From Candidatus Aminicenantota bacterium (GTDB lineage: Bacteria; Acidobacteriota; Aminicenantia; S016-38): DNA of 64,000 nt. The position numbers were made by a program, and so were the translations under genes. Under the pieces are notes generated by a model, which worked only from the letters and a program-made list of their open reading frames with translations, did no database searches and was not told the origin of the DNA. Positions 20,783-29,290 of this stretch are shown piece after piece; within the stretch, counting starts at the first letter, position 1; each line of letters opens with the position of its first letter. The DNA is taken from NCBI GenBank assembly GCA_026987025.1, contig JALSNJ010000026.1, positions 1 through 64,000 of the forward strand, given 5' to 3'.

Positions 20783-21715
20783 ATGGAAAACCTCGTGGTA
20801 TTCTCCGGAAGTTCAAATTTTCCCCTGGCCCAGAGGGTGGCCGATTACTTAGGAATAAAGCTGGGGGAGATAGAGCTCACCAGGTTTAAGGACGGTGAGA
20901 TCTATGTCCAAATAAGGGAAAATGTGCGGGGAAAGGATGTGTTTTTCATACAGTCCACCTCCAGGGATGCCAACTTTCACATCATGGAAACCCTTCTGGC
21001 GGAGGATGCCCTGCGCAGGGCCTCGGCCAGAAGGATAAACCTTGTGATCCCCTATTTTGGATACGCCCGCCAGGACCGAAAGGATAAACCCAGGGTTCCC
21101 ATTTCCGCCCGGGTTGTGGCGGACCTCCTGGAGAGGATGGGAGCATCCAGGATAATCACGGTGGACCTGCACGCCGGTCAGATTCAGGGTTTCTTCTACA
21201 TTCCGGTGGACCACCTTACTGCCCTGCCCCTTTTCGTGGACTACTTCAGGGGATACAGCGATGTGATGGTAATTTCTCCGGATGCCGGAGGAGCCCAGAG
21301 GGCCATGGAGATGGCTAAAAGGCTGGCTGCCCCCTTCGCCATTCTTTTCAAGAGGAGGAGAAGGGCCAACGAGGCGGAAATAATCCAGGTGGTTGGGGAT
21401 GTGGAAAGGAAGAGGGCCATTATAATAGACGATATAGTGGATACCGCAGGAACCCTGGTAAAGGCAGCGGAAGCCATACTGAAGGCCGGGGCCTCAGAGG
21501 TTTACGCCTCCATAACCCATCCGGTCCTATCCCCTCCGGCGGTGGAAAGAATAAAAGCCTCCCCCATTAAGAAGGTAGTGGTAACCAACACCATAAAGCT
21601 TTCCGAAGAAGCGAAGGAATGTGGTAAAATAGAAGTTCTTGACATAGCCCCGTTGATAGGGGAAGCCATCATAAGAGTTCACCAGGAAAGGTCAATAAGC
21701 GAACTTTTCCGTTGA
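20783..21715 (+). CDS. prs: Ribose-phosphate pyrophosphokinase (PRPP synthetase)
   Basis: A 310-residue PRPP synthetase making PRPP from ribose 5-phosphate and ATP for nucleotide, His and Trp synthesis. Near the N-terminus are FSGSSNFPLAQRVADYLG and the flexible loop region FGYARQDRKDKPRVPIS. The PRPP-binding motif IIIDDIVDTAGTLVKAAE is exact. The start is placed at the ATG at 20783; a GTG at 20747 would lie within the tRNA. No SD is possible because the preceding bases are the tRNA 3' end, so after tRNA processing the message would carry a 6-nt leader. Confidence 0.95.
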   Translation: MENLVVFSGSSNFPLAQRVADYLGIKLGEIELTRFKDGEIYVQIRENVRGKDVFFIQSTSRDANFHIMETLLAEDALRRASARRINLVIPYFGYARQDRKDKPRVPISARVVADLLERMGASRIITVDLHAGQIQGFFYIPVDHLTALPLFVDYFRGYSDVMVISPDAGGAQRAMEMAKRLAAPFAILFKRRRRANEAEIIQVVGDVERKRAIIIDDIVDTAGTLVKAAEAILKAGASEVYASITHPVLSPPAVERIKASPIKKVVVTNTIKLSEEAKECGKIEVLDIAPLIGEAIIRVHQERSISELFR

Positions 21716-21725
21716 GGAGGGAAAA

Positions 21726-22382
21726 ATGGAAAAACTGGTAATCAAGGCCCTGCCCAGGGAGGAAAAGGGCAAGGAAAGGGTAAAGAAGGCCAGGGCCAGT
21801 GGTTTAATCCCTGCGGTCCTCTACGGCAAGGACCTGAAGGAAAACAAACTCCTTTATGTAGAACACAAAGAGTTTACCACCAAACTCTATCGCAGCGACA
21901 TCAAGGGAATGATCCTTCAGATTGATGTAAACGGGGATAACTACAACGCCATTTTGAAGGAGATTCAATTTCACCCTGTAACCTACGAACCGCTCCACAT
22001 TGACTTTCAGGCCATAAGAATGGACCAGCCCGTGGAGGTTACCGTGGCGGTAAGGCTTGTGGGTGAACCCATCGGGGTGAAAAAAGGAGGGGTTCTGGAA
22101 TTTGAAACCAGGGAACTGGAAATAAAGGCCCTCCCCGATGCCATTCCGGAAGCCATAGAGGTGGATGTAACCGGGCTGGAAATAGGTTATTTCATCAAGG
22201 TGAAGGATATATCTCCCCCGGAGGGGGTTGAAATTTTAGAGGACCCTGAAACAGTCATAGCCCTGGTAACCTCGGAGGAGGTGGAAGAGGAGGTGGCAGA
22301 AGAAGAGGTGGAGGAGCCCGAAGTCATAGGCAAGAAGAAGGAGGAGGAAAAGGCGGAAGAAAAGGAGGAAGAGGAGAAGTAG
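21726..22382 (+). CDS. rplY: 50S ribosomal protein L25, general stress (CTC) form
   Basis: A 218-residue two-domain L25/CTC protein. The N-terminal 5S rRNA-binding domain (about 1-95) includes KARASGLIPAVLYGKD, and the C-terminal TL5/CTC beta domain (about 96-185) follows. The last 35 residues are an almost pure Glu/Lys tail (EEVEEEVAEEEVEE and similar). It binds 5S rRNA in the large subunit. Its place between prs and pth is the conserved order. It has an SD (GAGGAGGG) and its stop overlaps the GTG of pth by one base. Confidence 0.95.
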   Translation: MEKLVIKALPREEKGKERVKKARASGLIPAVLYGKDLKENKLLYVEHKEFTTKLYRSDIKGMILQIDVNGDNYNAILKEIQFHPVTYEPLHIDFQAIRMDQPVEVTVAVRLVGEPIGVKKGGVLEFETRELEIKALPDAIPEAIEVDVTGLEIGYFIKVKDISPPEGVEILEDPETVIALVTSEEVEEEVAEEEVEEPEVIGKKKEEEKAEEKEEEEK

Positions 22383-22978
22383 TGTGGATTTTCGTGGGCC
22401 TTGGAAATCCGGGCAAGCAATATCGCTTAACCAGGCACAACGCAGGATGGATGGCGGTGGAGGAGTACGCTAAGAGAAGAGAGCTGCCGTGGTATGGGCG
22501 GGATTCCTTCGTATATGCCATGGGGGACGACTTCGTTTTAATAAAACCCATAACATACATGAACCTCAGCGGCAAGGCCGTCCGGCAGGCCTTTTCCCTC
22601 TGGGGGGAGGAAAGGGAGAAGCTAGTGGTTCTTCATGACGACATAGACCTGCCTCTGGGGAAGGTAAAATTAAAGCTGGGGGGAGGTACCGGGGGCCATC
22701 GGGGATTGGAGTCGGTCATGGAGGAGCTGGGAAGCTCTGCCTTCGGAAGAATAAGGATAGGTATAAACATCGGATTCAAGCCGGCCAATCTGGCCAGCTT
22801 CGTGCTGCAGGAATTCACCGGGGATGAAAGGGAAACCCTCCTCTGCTCCCTGGGAAGGGCCTGCGAAGCCATGGATTTGCTAAGGAAAGCGGGCTGGGAA
22901 AAGGCCATGAACGAAATAAATGGTCTCGCTCCTTGCTCCTTCCACGGGGAAGGGGCTAAAAACCAGAAGGAGGTGTAA
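22382..22978 (+). CDS. pth: Peptidyl-tRNA hydrolase
   Basis: A 198-residue Pth that recycles tRNA from peptidyl-tRNA dropped during translation. From a GTG start it reads FVGLGNPGKQYRLTRHNAGWMAV, with the catalytic His in TRHNAG. Later come KPITYMNLSGKAV, LVVLHDDIDLPLGKVKLK and GGTGGHRGLESV, all family signatures. Length is normal. It directly precedes the S6-S18-L9 cluster, separated by a single base. Confidence 0.95.
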   Translation: MWIFVGLGNPGKQYRLTRHNAGWMAVEEYAKRRELPWYGRDSFVYAMGDDFVLIKPITYMNLSGKAVRQAFSLWGEEREKLVVLHDDIDLPLGKVKLKLGGGTGGHRGLESVMEELGSSAFGRIRIGINIGFKPANLASFVLQEFTGDERETLLCSLGRACEAMDLLRKAGWEKAMNEINGLAPCSFHGEGAKNQKEV

Positions 22979-22979
22979 A

Positions 22980-23369
22980 ATGGAATTAAGGGAGTACGAA
23001 ACCGTGTTCATCATCGCCCCCAACCTTTCGGAGGAGGAAACCCAGGCGGTGATGGACCGCTACAGGGAAATCGTGGAGAACAACGAAGGAAAGGAAGTGG
23101 AACTGGAGGTAATGGGAAAGAGGAAGCTGGCCTACGAAATTCAGAAGTTCAACGAAGGCTTTTATGCGATTCTTCGTTACAAAACCGAAGGAGGAAAGGG
23201 AACCGTAGCGGAGCTGGAGAGGCGGATGAGGAACGATGAAAGGGTAATCAGGTTCCTGACCGTCCGCCTGGACAAGGAACTAAAGAAGGCCAGGAAACTT
23301 GAGGAAAAATGGAAGAAAAAGAGGGCAAAACTTGAAGCCAAGGCCCAGCAAGAAGGAGGTGAAGAATGA
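22980..23369 (+). CDS. rpsF: 30S ribosomal protein S6
   Basis: A 129-residue S6. From the ATG at 22980, preceded by AAGGAGG, it reads [20 protein letters not shown], with the [21 protein letters not shown] strand typical of S6. It ends in a Lys/Ala/Glu-rich helix. Longer readings run into pth. S6 pairs with S18 on the platform of the small subunit. In many bacteria ssb (or priB) lies between rpsF and rpsR; here the two overlap by 4 nt with nothing between. Confidence 0.95.
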   Translation: MELREYETVFIIAPNLSEEETQAVMDRYREIVENNEGKEVELEVMGKRKLAYEIQKFNEGFYAILRYKTEGGKGTVAELERRMRNDERVIRFLTVRLDKELKKARKLEEKWKKKRAKLEAKAQQEGGEE

Positions 23370-23611
23370 GGGATCAGAAGCCCACCCAGACCAGAAGGTT
23401 TCCCATAAGGAAAAAATATTGCAGGTTTTGCGCCGAGAAAATAGCTTACATTGATTATAAAAACCCTGAGCTCCTTTCAAGATTCACTACAGAAACCGGA
23501 AAAATACTTCCCAGGAGAATAACCGGAACCTGCCATTACCATCAAAGGCTCCTTACGCGGGCTATAAAGAGGGCAAGAATACTTGCGCTTCTGCCCTTCA
23601 CCGTCAGATAA
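23366..23611 (+). CDS. rpsR: 30S ribosomal protein S18
   Basis: An 81-residue S18 with the core [27 protein letters not shown], essentially invariant in bacteria. It retains cysteines in YCRFCAEK and TGTCHYHQR, so it is likely the zinc-binding (C+) form. The start overlaps the rpsF stop (ATGAG). Confidence 0.96.
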   Translation: MRDQKPTQTRRFPIRKKYCRFCAEKIAYIDYKNPELLSRFTTETGKILPRRITGTCHYHQRLLTRAIKRARILALLPFTVR

Positions 23612-23621
23612 GGAGGCAAAA

Positions 23622-24077
23622 ATGAAGGTCATCCTCAAGGAAGATGTGGAAAGGCTGGGAAGAAAGGGGGATATAGTCACCGTAAAGGACGGTTATGCCA
23701 GGAATTACCTGATACCCAGAGGATTGGCCCTGCCGGTGACCAGGGGAAATCTTCGTATGGTGGAAGAGGAGAAGAAGAGGCTGCTCCGCCAGAGGGAAAA
23801 GGAAGTAAAAACCGCCCAAGAAATGGCGGATAAACTTTCCCAGCTGGAGCTGGAGATTTACAAAAGGGCAGGGGAAAACGATGTGCTTTACGGCTCCGTG
23901 ACCGCCTCTGAGCTGGCGGAGGCACTGCAGGGCAGGGGATTTCAGGTAGACAGGAAACAAGTTCTCCTGGAGGAACCCATAAAGCGGTTGGGGGTTCATT
24001 ACTTTGAGGTGAGGGTCCATCACGATGTCAAAGCCAGGGTAAGGGTGGTGGTGAAGAAGGAAGAAGGGGAAGCTTGA
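23622..24077 (+). CDS. rplI: 50S ribosomal protein L9
   Basis: A 151-residue L9. The start is the ATG at 23622, with AGGAGG 6 nt upstream; the 13 codons upstream belong to the rpsR end. The N-domain (MKVILKEDVERLGRKGDIVTVKDGYARNYLIPRGLA-type, residues 1-50) is followed by the long connecting helix and the C-domain (YGSVTASELAEAL). It binds 23S rRNA domain V near the L1 stalk. The stop codon is separated from the dnaB GTG by one base. Confidence 0.95.
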   Translation: MKVILKEDVERLGRKGDIVTVKDGYARNYLIPRGLALPVTRGNLRMVEEEKKRLLRQREKEVKTAQEMADKLSQLELEIYKRAGENDVLYGSVTASELAEALQGRGFQVDRKQVLLEEPIKRLGVHYFEVRVHHDVKARVRVVVKKEEGEA

Positions 24078-24078
24078 T

Positions 24079-25491
24079 GTGACAATAAACCTACCCTACA
24101 GCCCGGAGGCCGAGAAAGCTCTTCTGGGAGCGATCCTGCTGGATAACTCTAACCTGGACAGGCTTCTATCGGTGCTCAACGAGGAGCATTTTTATCTGGA
24201 AGCCCACAGATTGCTTCTGAAGGAAATGGTGGAACTTTCCCGGCGGGGGGAGTTTGACCTGGTGATCCTCACCGAATCTCTAAAGAGGAAGGGCCTCCTT
24301 TCCAAGGTGGGGGGAGCCCAGTATGTAGCCTCCCTGGTGGATGGAGTGGCCCCGGAACAGGACCTGGGCCCCTACATTGATGTGGTTCTGGAGGACTACA
24401 AGAAGAGAAAAATCGTTGAGGAAATAGAGAGGATAAAAGATAAAATAGGCACCGATTTAGAAAGCGCCGATGAAGTGGTAAGCGAGCTGGAGGAGAAACT
24501 CCTCTCCATAACCGGAGAAGTTCCCAGGGGGTTCTTTCCCATAGAGGAAGCCGGGGATGAAGCCCTGGAGTTTGCAGAAGCTGCCCGCAAAAGCACCAGT
24601 GCCATCACCGGGGTGAGGAGCGGTCTGCCCGACCTGGACCACGCCACCACCGGTTTTCACAAAGGGGAACTTATAATAATAGCGGGAAGGCCCGGTATGG
24701 GAAAAACCGCCCTGGGCCTGACCATAGCCCTCAACGCCGCCACCAAATCCAGCGAAAATCCGGAGCCCGTCCCCGTGGCCTTTTTCTCCTTAGAGATGTC
24801 CAGGCTGCAACTGGGAATGAGGCTCCTTTCCATAAAGGCCCAGGTGCCCATGGAAAGAATAAGAAGCGGAACCATTACCAGGGAGGAGATGGATAAGCTC
24901 ATAAGAGCCCAGGAGGAGATTTCCCGCCTTCCCATCTATGTGGATACCACCCCGGGCCTTTCCACCGCTGAACTCATGGCCAGGGCCAGGAGGATAAAGA
25001 AGGAAAAAAACATAGGACTCATACTGGTGGATTACCTTCAGCTAATGAGGGTGCCCTGGGCCAAGGACAACCGGGTGGCGGAGGTGAGCATAATCTCCTC
25101 CAGCCTGAAGGAACTGGCCAAAAACCTGAATGTTCCTGTCATAGCCCTAAGCCAGCTGAACAGGGAGCCCGAAAGAAGACATGCTTTGCCCAGACCCAGG
25201 TTGTCGGACCTCAGGGAAAGCGGAACCTTAGAGCAGGATGCCGACACGGTGCTCCTCCTTTACAGGGATGAGTACTACGACGAGGACCCATCGCCGGCCA
25301 ACAAGGGTGTGGCGGAGATAATCATAGCCAAGCAAAGGAGCGGTCCCCAGGGTATTACCGTGTTGGTTTATTTCAACGAGAGGTTCACCGAGTTCGTTGG
25401 CCTTGCCGAAGAGGGGAAAAGGCGCTACAGGGAATACATGGAAAGGGTAAGGGAGAGCAGGTTCAGGCGCAGGAGAAGATCGGAACCATGA
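24079..25491 (+). CDS. dnaB: Replicative DNA helicase DnaB
   Basis: A 470-residue hexameric helicase. The N-terminal helical domain begins NLPYSPEAEKALLGAILLDN. The RecA-like motor has Walker A (IIAGRPGMGKTALG), FFSLEMSRLQLGMRLLS, Walker B (ILVDYLQLM) and LSDLRESGTLEQDAD. No intein interrupts it. It unwinds DNA ahead of the replisome. The GTG start directly follows rplI, the conserved rplI-dnaB order, and the stop overlaps alr. Confidence 0.96.
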   Translation: MTINLPYSPEAEKALLGAILLDNSNLDRLLSVLNEEHFYLEAHRLLLKEMVELSRRGEFDLVILTESLKRKGLLSKVGGAQYVASLVDGVAPEQDLGPYIDVVLEDYKKRKIVEEIERIKDKIGTDLESADEVVSELEEKLLSITGEVPRGFFPIEEAGDEALEFAEAARKSTSAITGVRSGLPDLDHATTGFHKGELIIIAGRPGMGKTALGLTIALNAATKSSENPEPVPVAFFSLEMSRLQLGMRLLSIKAQVPMERIRSGTITREEMDKLIRAQEEISRLPIYVDTTPGLSTAELMARARRIKKEKNIGLILVDYLQLMRVPWAKDNRVAEVSIISSSLKELAKNLNVPVIALSQLNREPERRHALPRPRLSDLRESGTLEQDADTVLLLYRDEYYDEDPSPANKGVAEIIIAKQRSGPQGITVLVYFNERFTEFVGLAEEGKRRYREYMERVRESRFRRRRRSEP

Positions 25492-26558
25492 GACCAACCC
25501 TGGCCCACATAAATTTAAGAAACCTCAGGGAGAACATAAAAAAACTCAGGGAGCTTTCCAGGGCTACCTACATGATGGGGATAATAAAGGCCCAGGCCTA
25601 CGGACACGGAGCGGTCAGGGTGGCGGAGGCCAGCCAGGACCTGGTGGATTACTTCGGGGTGGCCACGGTGGCAGAAGGAATAGAGCTCAGGAAGTGGGGT
25701 ATAGGAAAACCCATAGCGGTGCTGGGGGGATTTTATCCTGGAGAGGAGGAGGCCCTTTTAGATTACGATTTGGAACCGGCCCTTTTTTCCCGGGAGCAGG
25801 TCAAGCTTCTCTCCTTAGCAGGAAAGAGGGGGGGGAAGCCCGCCAGGGCCCACATAAAAATAGACACCGGACTGGGAAGGCTGGGTTTTCCGTGGAAAAA
25901 CCCTGACTTCCCCTGGGTGGATGGAATAGAAATAGTCTCGGCCTTCACCACCCTTTCCGCCGCTGACAACAACGGAAAGCCCTCGGTGGAAGAACAGCAC
26001 CGAAGGATGATGGCGGCGGCCGAGGCCCTGGCTCTCAAAAGGAGGGGTGTGATGATATCCATCGCCAATTCCGCCGGCCTTATCCTCCACCCTGAGGTCC
26101 ACGAGGACATGGTCAGGCCCGGAATTCTCCTCTACGGGGTCCCTCCCTTCCCACGGCCTTTGCCTGAGTTCAAAATGGTGATGAGCGTAAGGACCAGGAT
26201 AATAAGCCTCAAGACCGTTCCCCGGGGAACCCCTCTTGGATATGGGGGAAGTTTTGTGACCTCCAGAAGGAGCCTTATAGCCACAGTTCCCTTAGGCTAT
26301 TACGACGGTGTGCCCAGAGCCCTCTCCAGCAGAGGCTGGATGTGGGTAAGGGGGAAGGCGGTCCCCATAGTGGGCAGGGTAAGCATGGACCTTACCCTGC
26401 TGGATGTTACCGATGTGGAAGGGGTAAAGGAGGATGAGGAGGTGGTCTTCTTTTCCACCCAGGAACAGATCTGGGAGCTGGCCAGGGCAGCAGGGACCAT
26501 TCCTTACGAAATCCTCTGCAAGATCGGGGAAAGGGTTCTAAGAATATATCATGATTAG
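25488..26558 (+). CDS. alr: Alanine racemase
   Basis: A 356-residue fold-type III PLP enzyme producing D-alanine for peptidoglycan. The PLP lysine is K34 in MGIIKAQAYGHGA, a variant of the usual KADAYGHG. The second catalytic base Tyr lies in LGYGGSFVTSRRS, and GRVSMDLTLLDVT is the C-terminal substrate-site motif. It follows dnaB, as in many genomes, and overlaps mlaE by 8 nt. Confidence 0.92.
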   Translation: MRPTLAHINLRNLRENIKKLRELSRATYMMGIIKAQAYGHGAVRVAEASQDLVDYFGVATVAEGIELRKWGIGKPIAVLGGFYPGEEEALLDYDLEPALFSREQVKLLSLAGKRGGKPARAHIKIDTGLGRLGFPWKNPDFPWVDGIEIVSAFTTLSAADNNGKPSVEEQHRRMMAAAEALALKRRGVMISIANSAGLILHPEVHEDMVRPGILLYGVPPFPRPLPEFKMVMSVRTRIISLKTVPRGTPLGYGGSFVTSRRSLIATVPLGYYDGVPRALSSRGWMWVRGKAVPIVGRVSMDLTLLDVTDVEGVKEDEEVVFFSTQEQIWELARAAGTIPYEILCKIGERVLRIYHD

Positions 26559-27306
26559 CAGCTTCCTCAGGGAACTGGGGGCGGTGACCATTCTGGGCTG
26601 GGAAACCCTGAGGAATCTCCTGAAGGGAGAGGGGGAGCTGGGGGAAATTCTGAGGCAAATGGAGCTTATAGGGGTAAAGAGCGTGCCCGTGGTTTCCCTG
26701 ACCACGGTTTTTGCCGGTATGGTCCTTGCCCTCAACACCTATATAGGCTTCACCCGCTTTGGGGCAGGTCAATATACTGGCTCGGTGGTGGGGGTAGCCT
26801 TGGCCAAGGAACTTGTTCCGGTCCTGGCTGGAATAGTCATAGCAGGAAGGGTAGGAGCCGCCATGGCCGCGGAACTGGGGACCATGAAGGTAACGGAGCA
26901 GATAGATGCCCTCTACACCCTCAACGCAGATCCCGTGGCCTTTCTTGTGCTCCCCAGGACCGTGGCCTCCACGGTCATGCTCCCTGTGCTGGTTCTGTTT
27001 GGGGACGGCGTGGCCCACATGGGGGCTTATGCGGTGGCGGTGGGCCTCATGGGGGTAAATTCCAGGCTTTACAACTATTACCTCTTCACCTACATGGAGC
27101 CATGGGACATAGCCGTGGGCTTCATAAAGGCGGTAAGCTTTGGCCTGATTATAGCTCTGATAGGTTGCTACAAGGGACTAAATGCGGAGGGAGGGGCCGA
27201 AGGCGTGGGAAGGGCCACCACATCGGCGGTGGTTCACTCCTCCATTACCATCCTTATAGTTGACTTCATCTGGGGGAAGATACTTCCATGGACCCTCAGG
27301 TATTGA
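26551..27306 (+). CDS. mlaE: MlaE-family ABC lipid transporter permease
   Basis: A 251-residue MlaE/YrbE permease with about five hydrophobic segments. The conserved block VGVALAKELVPVLAGIVIAGRVGAAMAAELGTMKVTEQIDAL is nearly consensus, and the C-terminal GCYKGLNAEGGAEGVGRATTSAVV is also typical. It forms the inner-membrane channel for phospholipid exchange between inner and outer membranes. Genes mlaE-mlaF-mlaD are consecutive and overlapping, with no mlaB or mlaC in the window, which is a minimal three-gene system. Confidence 0.93.
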   Translation: MISSFLRELGAVTILGWETLRNLLKGEGELGEILRQMELIGVKSVPVVSLTTVFAGMVLALNTYIGFTRFGAGQYTGSVVGVALAKELVPVLAGIVIAGRVGAAMAAELGTMKVTEQIDALYTLNADPVAFLVLPRTVASTVMLPVLVLFGDGVAHMGAYAVAVGLMGVNSRLYNYYLFTYMEPWDIAVGFIKAVSFGLIIALIGCYKGLNAEGGAEGVGRATTSAVVHSSITILIVDFIWGKILPWTLRY

Positions 27307-28031
27307 TAGAGGTAAAGGGCCTGGAAAAATCCCTCCAGGGAAGGAAGGTTTTGAAGGGGGTGGACCTTTCCATAGGGGAAGGGGAGGTTTTCATAGTTCT
27401 GGGAAGGAGCGGCGTGGGAAAGAGCGTGCTCCTGAAGAACATGGTGGGCCTCATGAGGCCGGATGCCGGTAGGGTCCTCTACGAAGGAAAGGACCTGGTG
27501 AGGGCCTCCGCCGAGGAGTGGAAGCGGGTGAGGAGGGAATTCGCCGTGGTCTTCCAGCACTCGGCCCTATTTGATTCCCTGAGCGTGGGTGAAAATGTGG
27601 CCTTCGGCCTGCGGAGGATGACCTCCCTTTCCGGGGAAGAAATAAGGCAAAGGGTAAAGGAAGCACTTTCCCTGGTGGGGCTTGAGGGTATAGAGGAGGC
27701 CAGGGTTTCCCAGCTCAGCGGAGGGATGCAGAAGAGGGTGGCCATAGCCAGGGCAATAGCCCTGAGGCCCAGGGTTATATTCTACGACGAGCCCACCACA
27801 GGGCTTGACCCCATCATGGCCGCCACCATCGCCATGCTCATATTGAAAATGAAGAAGGAAATCGGCTCCACCTCCTTCATAATAACCCACGACCTGAAGC
27901 TGGCCTTCAGGGTAGGAACCACCCTGGCCATGCTCCACGATGGTAGAATTGTATTCAGGGGAACCCCGGAGGAATTCCAGGGCTGCCGGGACCCGGTGGT
28001 CAGAAAATTCGTGGAGGGAATACCGGATTGA
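27288..28031 (+). CDS. mlaF: MlaF-family ABC transporter ATPase
   Basis: A 247-residue ABC ATPase. It has Walker A (GRSGVGKSVLLKNMVG), Q-loop (VVFQHSALFDSLSVGENVAFGLR), signature LSGGMQKRVAIARAIA and Walker B (VIFYDEPTTGLDP). The SALFDSLSV and MQKRVAIARA forms are characteristic of MlaF. It energises lipid movement through MlaE. It begins 19 nt inside mlaE and overlaps mlaD by 4 nt. Confidence 0.94.
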   Translation: MDPQVLIEVKGLEKSLQGRKVLKGVDLSIGEGEVFIVLGRSGVGKSVLLKNMVGLMRPDAGRVLYEGKDLVRASAEEWKRVRREFAVVFQHSALFDSLSVGENVAFGLRRMTSLSGEEIRQRVKEALSLVGLEGIEEARVSQLSGGMQKRVAIARAIALRPRVIFYDEPTTGLDPIMAATIAMLILKMKKEIGSTSFIITHDLKLAFRVGTTLAMLHDGRIVFRGTPEEFQGCRDPVVRKFVEGIPD

Positions 28032-29290
28032 GCAGAGAGACTAAAATTGGACTTCTCATATTGGCCTCCTTGGCCGTTCTCCTCTACTTCCTGGTGAAGC
28101 TGGGTAGCCTTTCCTCCCTTTTTGAACCGAAGGGCTACGAGATAAAGGCCTTCTTTCAGAGCATAGCCGGACTGGAGGAGAGGGCTCCAGTAAGGCTGGC
28201 AGGGGTAAGAATAGGATATGTGGAGGAGATAAGTCTTTTCCGGGGAAGAGCCCTGGTAAAGATGAAGATTTTTGAAAAATACAGGATAAGGAGGGGTTCC
28301 AGGGCAGCGGTAACCTCCATGGGAATAATGGGCGAGAAGTACATAGAAATTTTCCCCGGGGAGGGGGAAGGGTTCGTGGCCCCGGGAGAGACGGTGGAAG
28401 GCATTCCTCCCCTTTCCATAGACCAGCTGGGGGCCATGTTTTACTCCATAGCCCAGGATGTTAAGAAAATGAGCAAAACCTTCAGCGATGTTATAGGCGG
28501 CGAAAGGGGAAAAGCCAGCCTGAAGGCCATTTTGCAGAATATGGACAGGATAACCACCCGGCTGGACAAACTCTTGGAGGAGAACTCCCATCTTATATCC
28601 ACCTCCAGCCAGGAGCTGCTGGCTACCATCAGGGAGGCGAAGGAGGCCATAAAGGTCTTCTCCGAAGCCTCCCGAAGGGTCTCGGAGGTAGCCGCCCGAT
28701 TCGGGGATAGGTCCCGGGAACTTAAAGCCGCCCTGGTCCAGTTTGAAAAGGCCTCCGCCAGCCTGAGAGCCCTCAGCGAAAAACTGAAAAATGAGCTGGA
28801 TGCCCTTGAGAAGGGCTCCTTGGGAAGGTTCCTCAGGGACAGGGAAATATACCGGAGAACCAGGGATATTGTGGAGCAAACCTCCAGAACCTTAAGAAGA
28901 ATAAACGCCGCCATGGAGACCACCCCATCGCTAACCCCCTACCTTTTTTATTCTTCAGAGGGCCTGGGAAAGGCCGGACTGGAGTTTTCCTCCGCCAGGG
29001 ATTGGATGAACCTCTCTTTGGTAAAAACTCCTTCCTCCACCTCCTACGACCTTCTATTCGGAAGGAGGGTGGGAAGGTTTTCCATAGGGGCAGGGATAAT
29101 AGAGGGAGAATTCGGCCTAAGAACGAGGGTAAACCTTCCTCAGAACCTTTTCCTTGGAGGGGAAATTTACCATCCCCGGCAGTGGAAGTGGAGGCTGCTC
29201 TTCGGTATAACTGAAAAGAACCTCTCCCTCTTCGGAGGTTATTCCAGGGAGAACCGCTCCCTTATCTTCGGGGTTTGCTACGGCCGATAA
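28028..29290 (+). CDS. mlaD: MlaD-like MCE protein with C-terminal beta-rich domain
   Basis: A 420-residue protein from a TTG start. One N-terminal transmembrane helix (about 5-25) is followed by one MCE domain (36-128; RLAGVRIGYVEEI, GSRAAVTSMGIMGEKYIEI) and a long helical or coiled-coil stretch (140-300). The C-terminal 118 residues are strongly beta-like, with alternating hydrophobics and aromatic turns, ending SLIFGVCYGR. E. coli MlaD has no such tail. An MCE-helix-barrel layout spanning the periplasm is known for the Mla system of Veillonella parvula, which likewise lacks MlaC. The inferred role is a trans-envelope lipid bridge. Confidence 0.85.
   Translation: MSRETKIGLLILASLAVLLYFLVKLGSLSSLFEPKGYEIKAFFQSIAGLEERAPVRLAGVRIGYVEEISLFRGRALVKMKIFEKYRIRRGSRAAVTSMGIMGEKYIEIFPGEGEGFVAPGETVEGIPPLSIDQLGAMFYSIAQDVKKMSKTFSDVIGGERGKASLKAILQNMDRITTRLDKLLEENSHLISTSSQELLATIREAKEAIKVFSEASRRVSEVAARFGDRSRELKAALVQFEKASASLRALSEKLKNELDALEKGSLGRFLRDREIYRRTRDIVEQTSRTLRRINAAMETTPSLTPYLFYSSEGLGKAGLEFSSARDWMNLSLVKTPSSTSYDLLFGRRVGRFSIGAGIIEGEFGLRTRVNLPQNLFLGGEIYHPRQWKWRLLFGITEKNLSLFGGYSRENRSLIFGVCYGR

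Noticed and set aside
20747-20783. Upstream GTG start for prs
   Set aside because: It lies inside the tRNA T arm and adds residues that do not match PRPP synthetases.
22270-22380. Low-complexity purine tract as a DNA repeat
   Set aside because: It encodes the Glu/Lys tail of L25 and is explained by the protein.
23369-23622. A missing ssb gene hidden between rpsF and rpsR
   Set aside because: The two genes overlap by 4 nt and rpsR runs nearly into rplI; there is no room.
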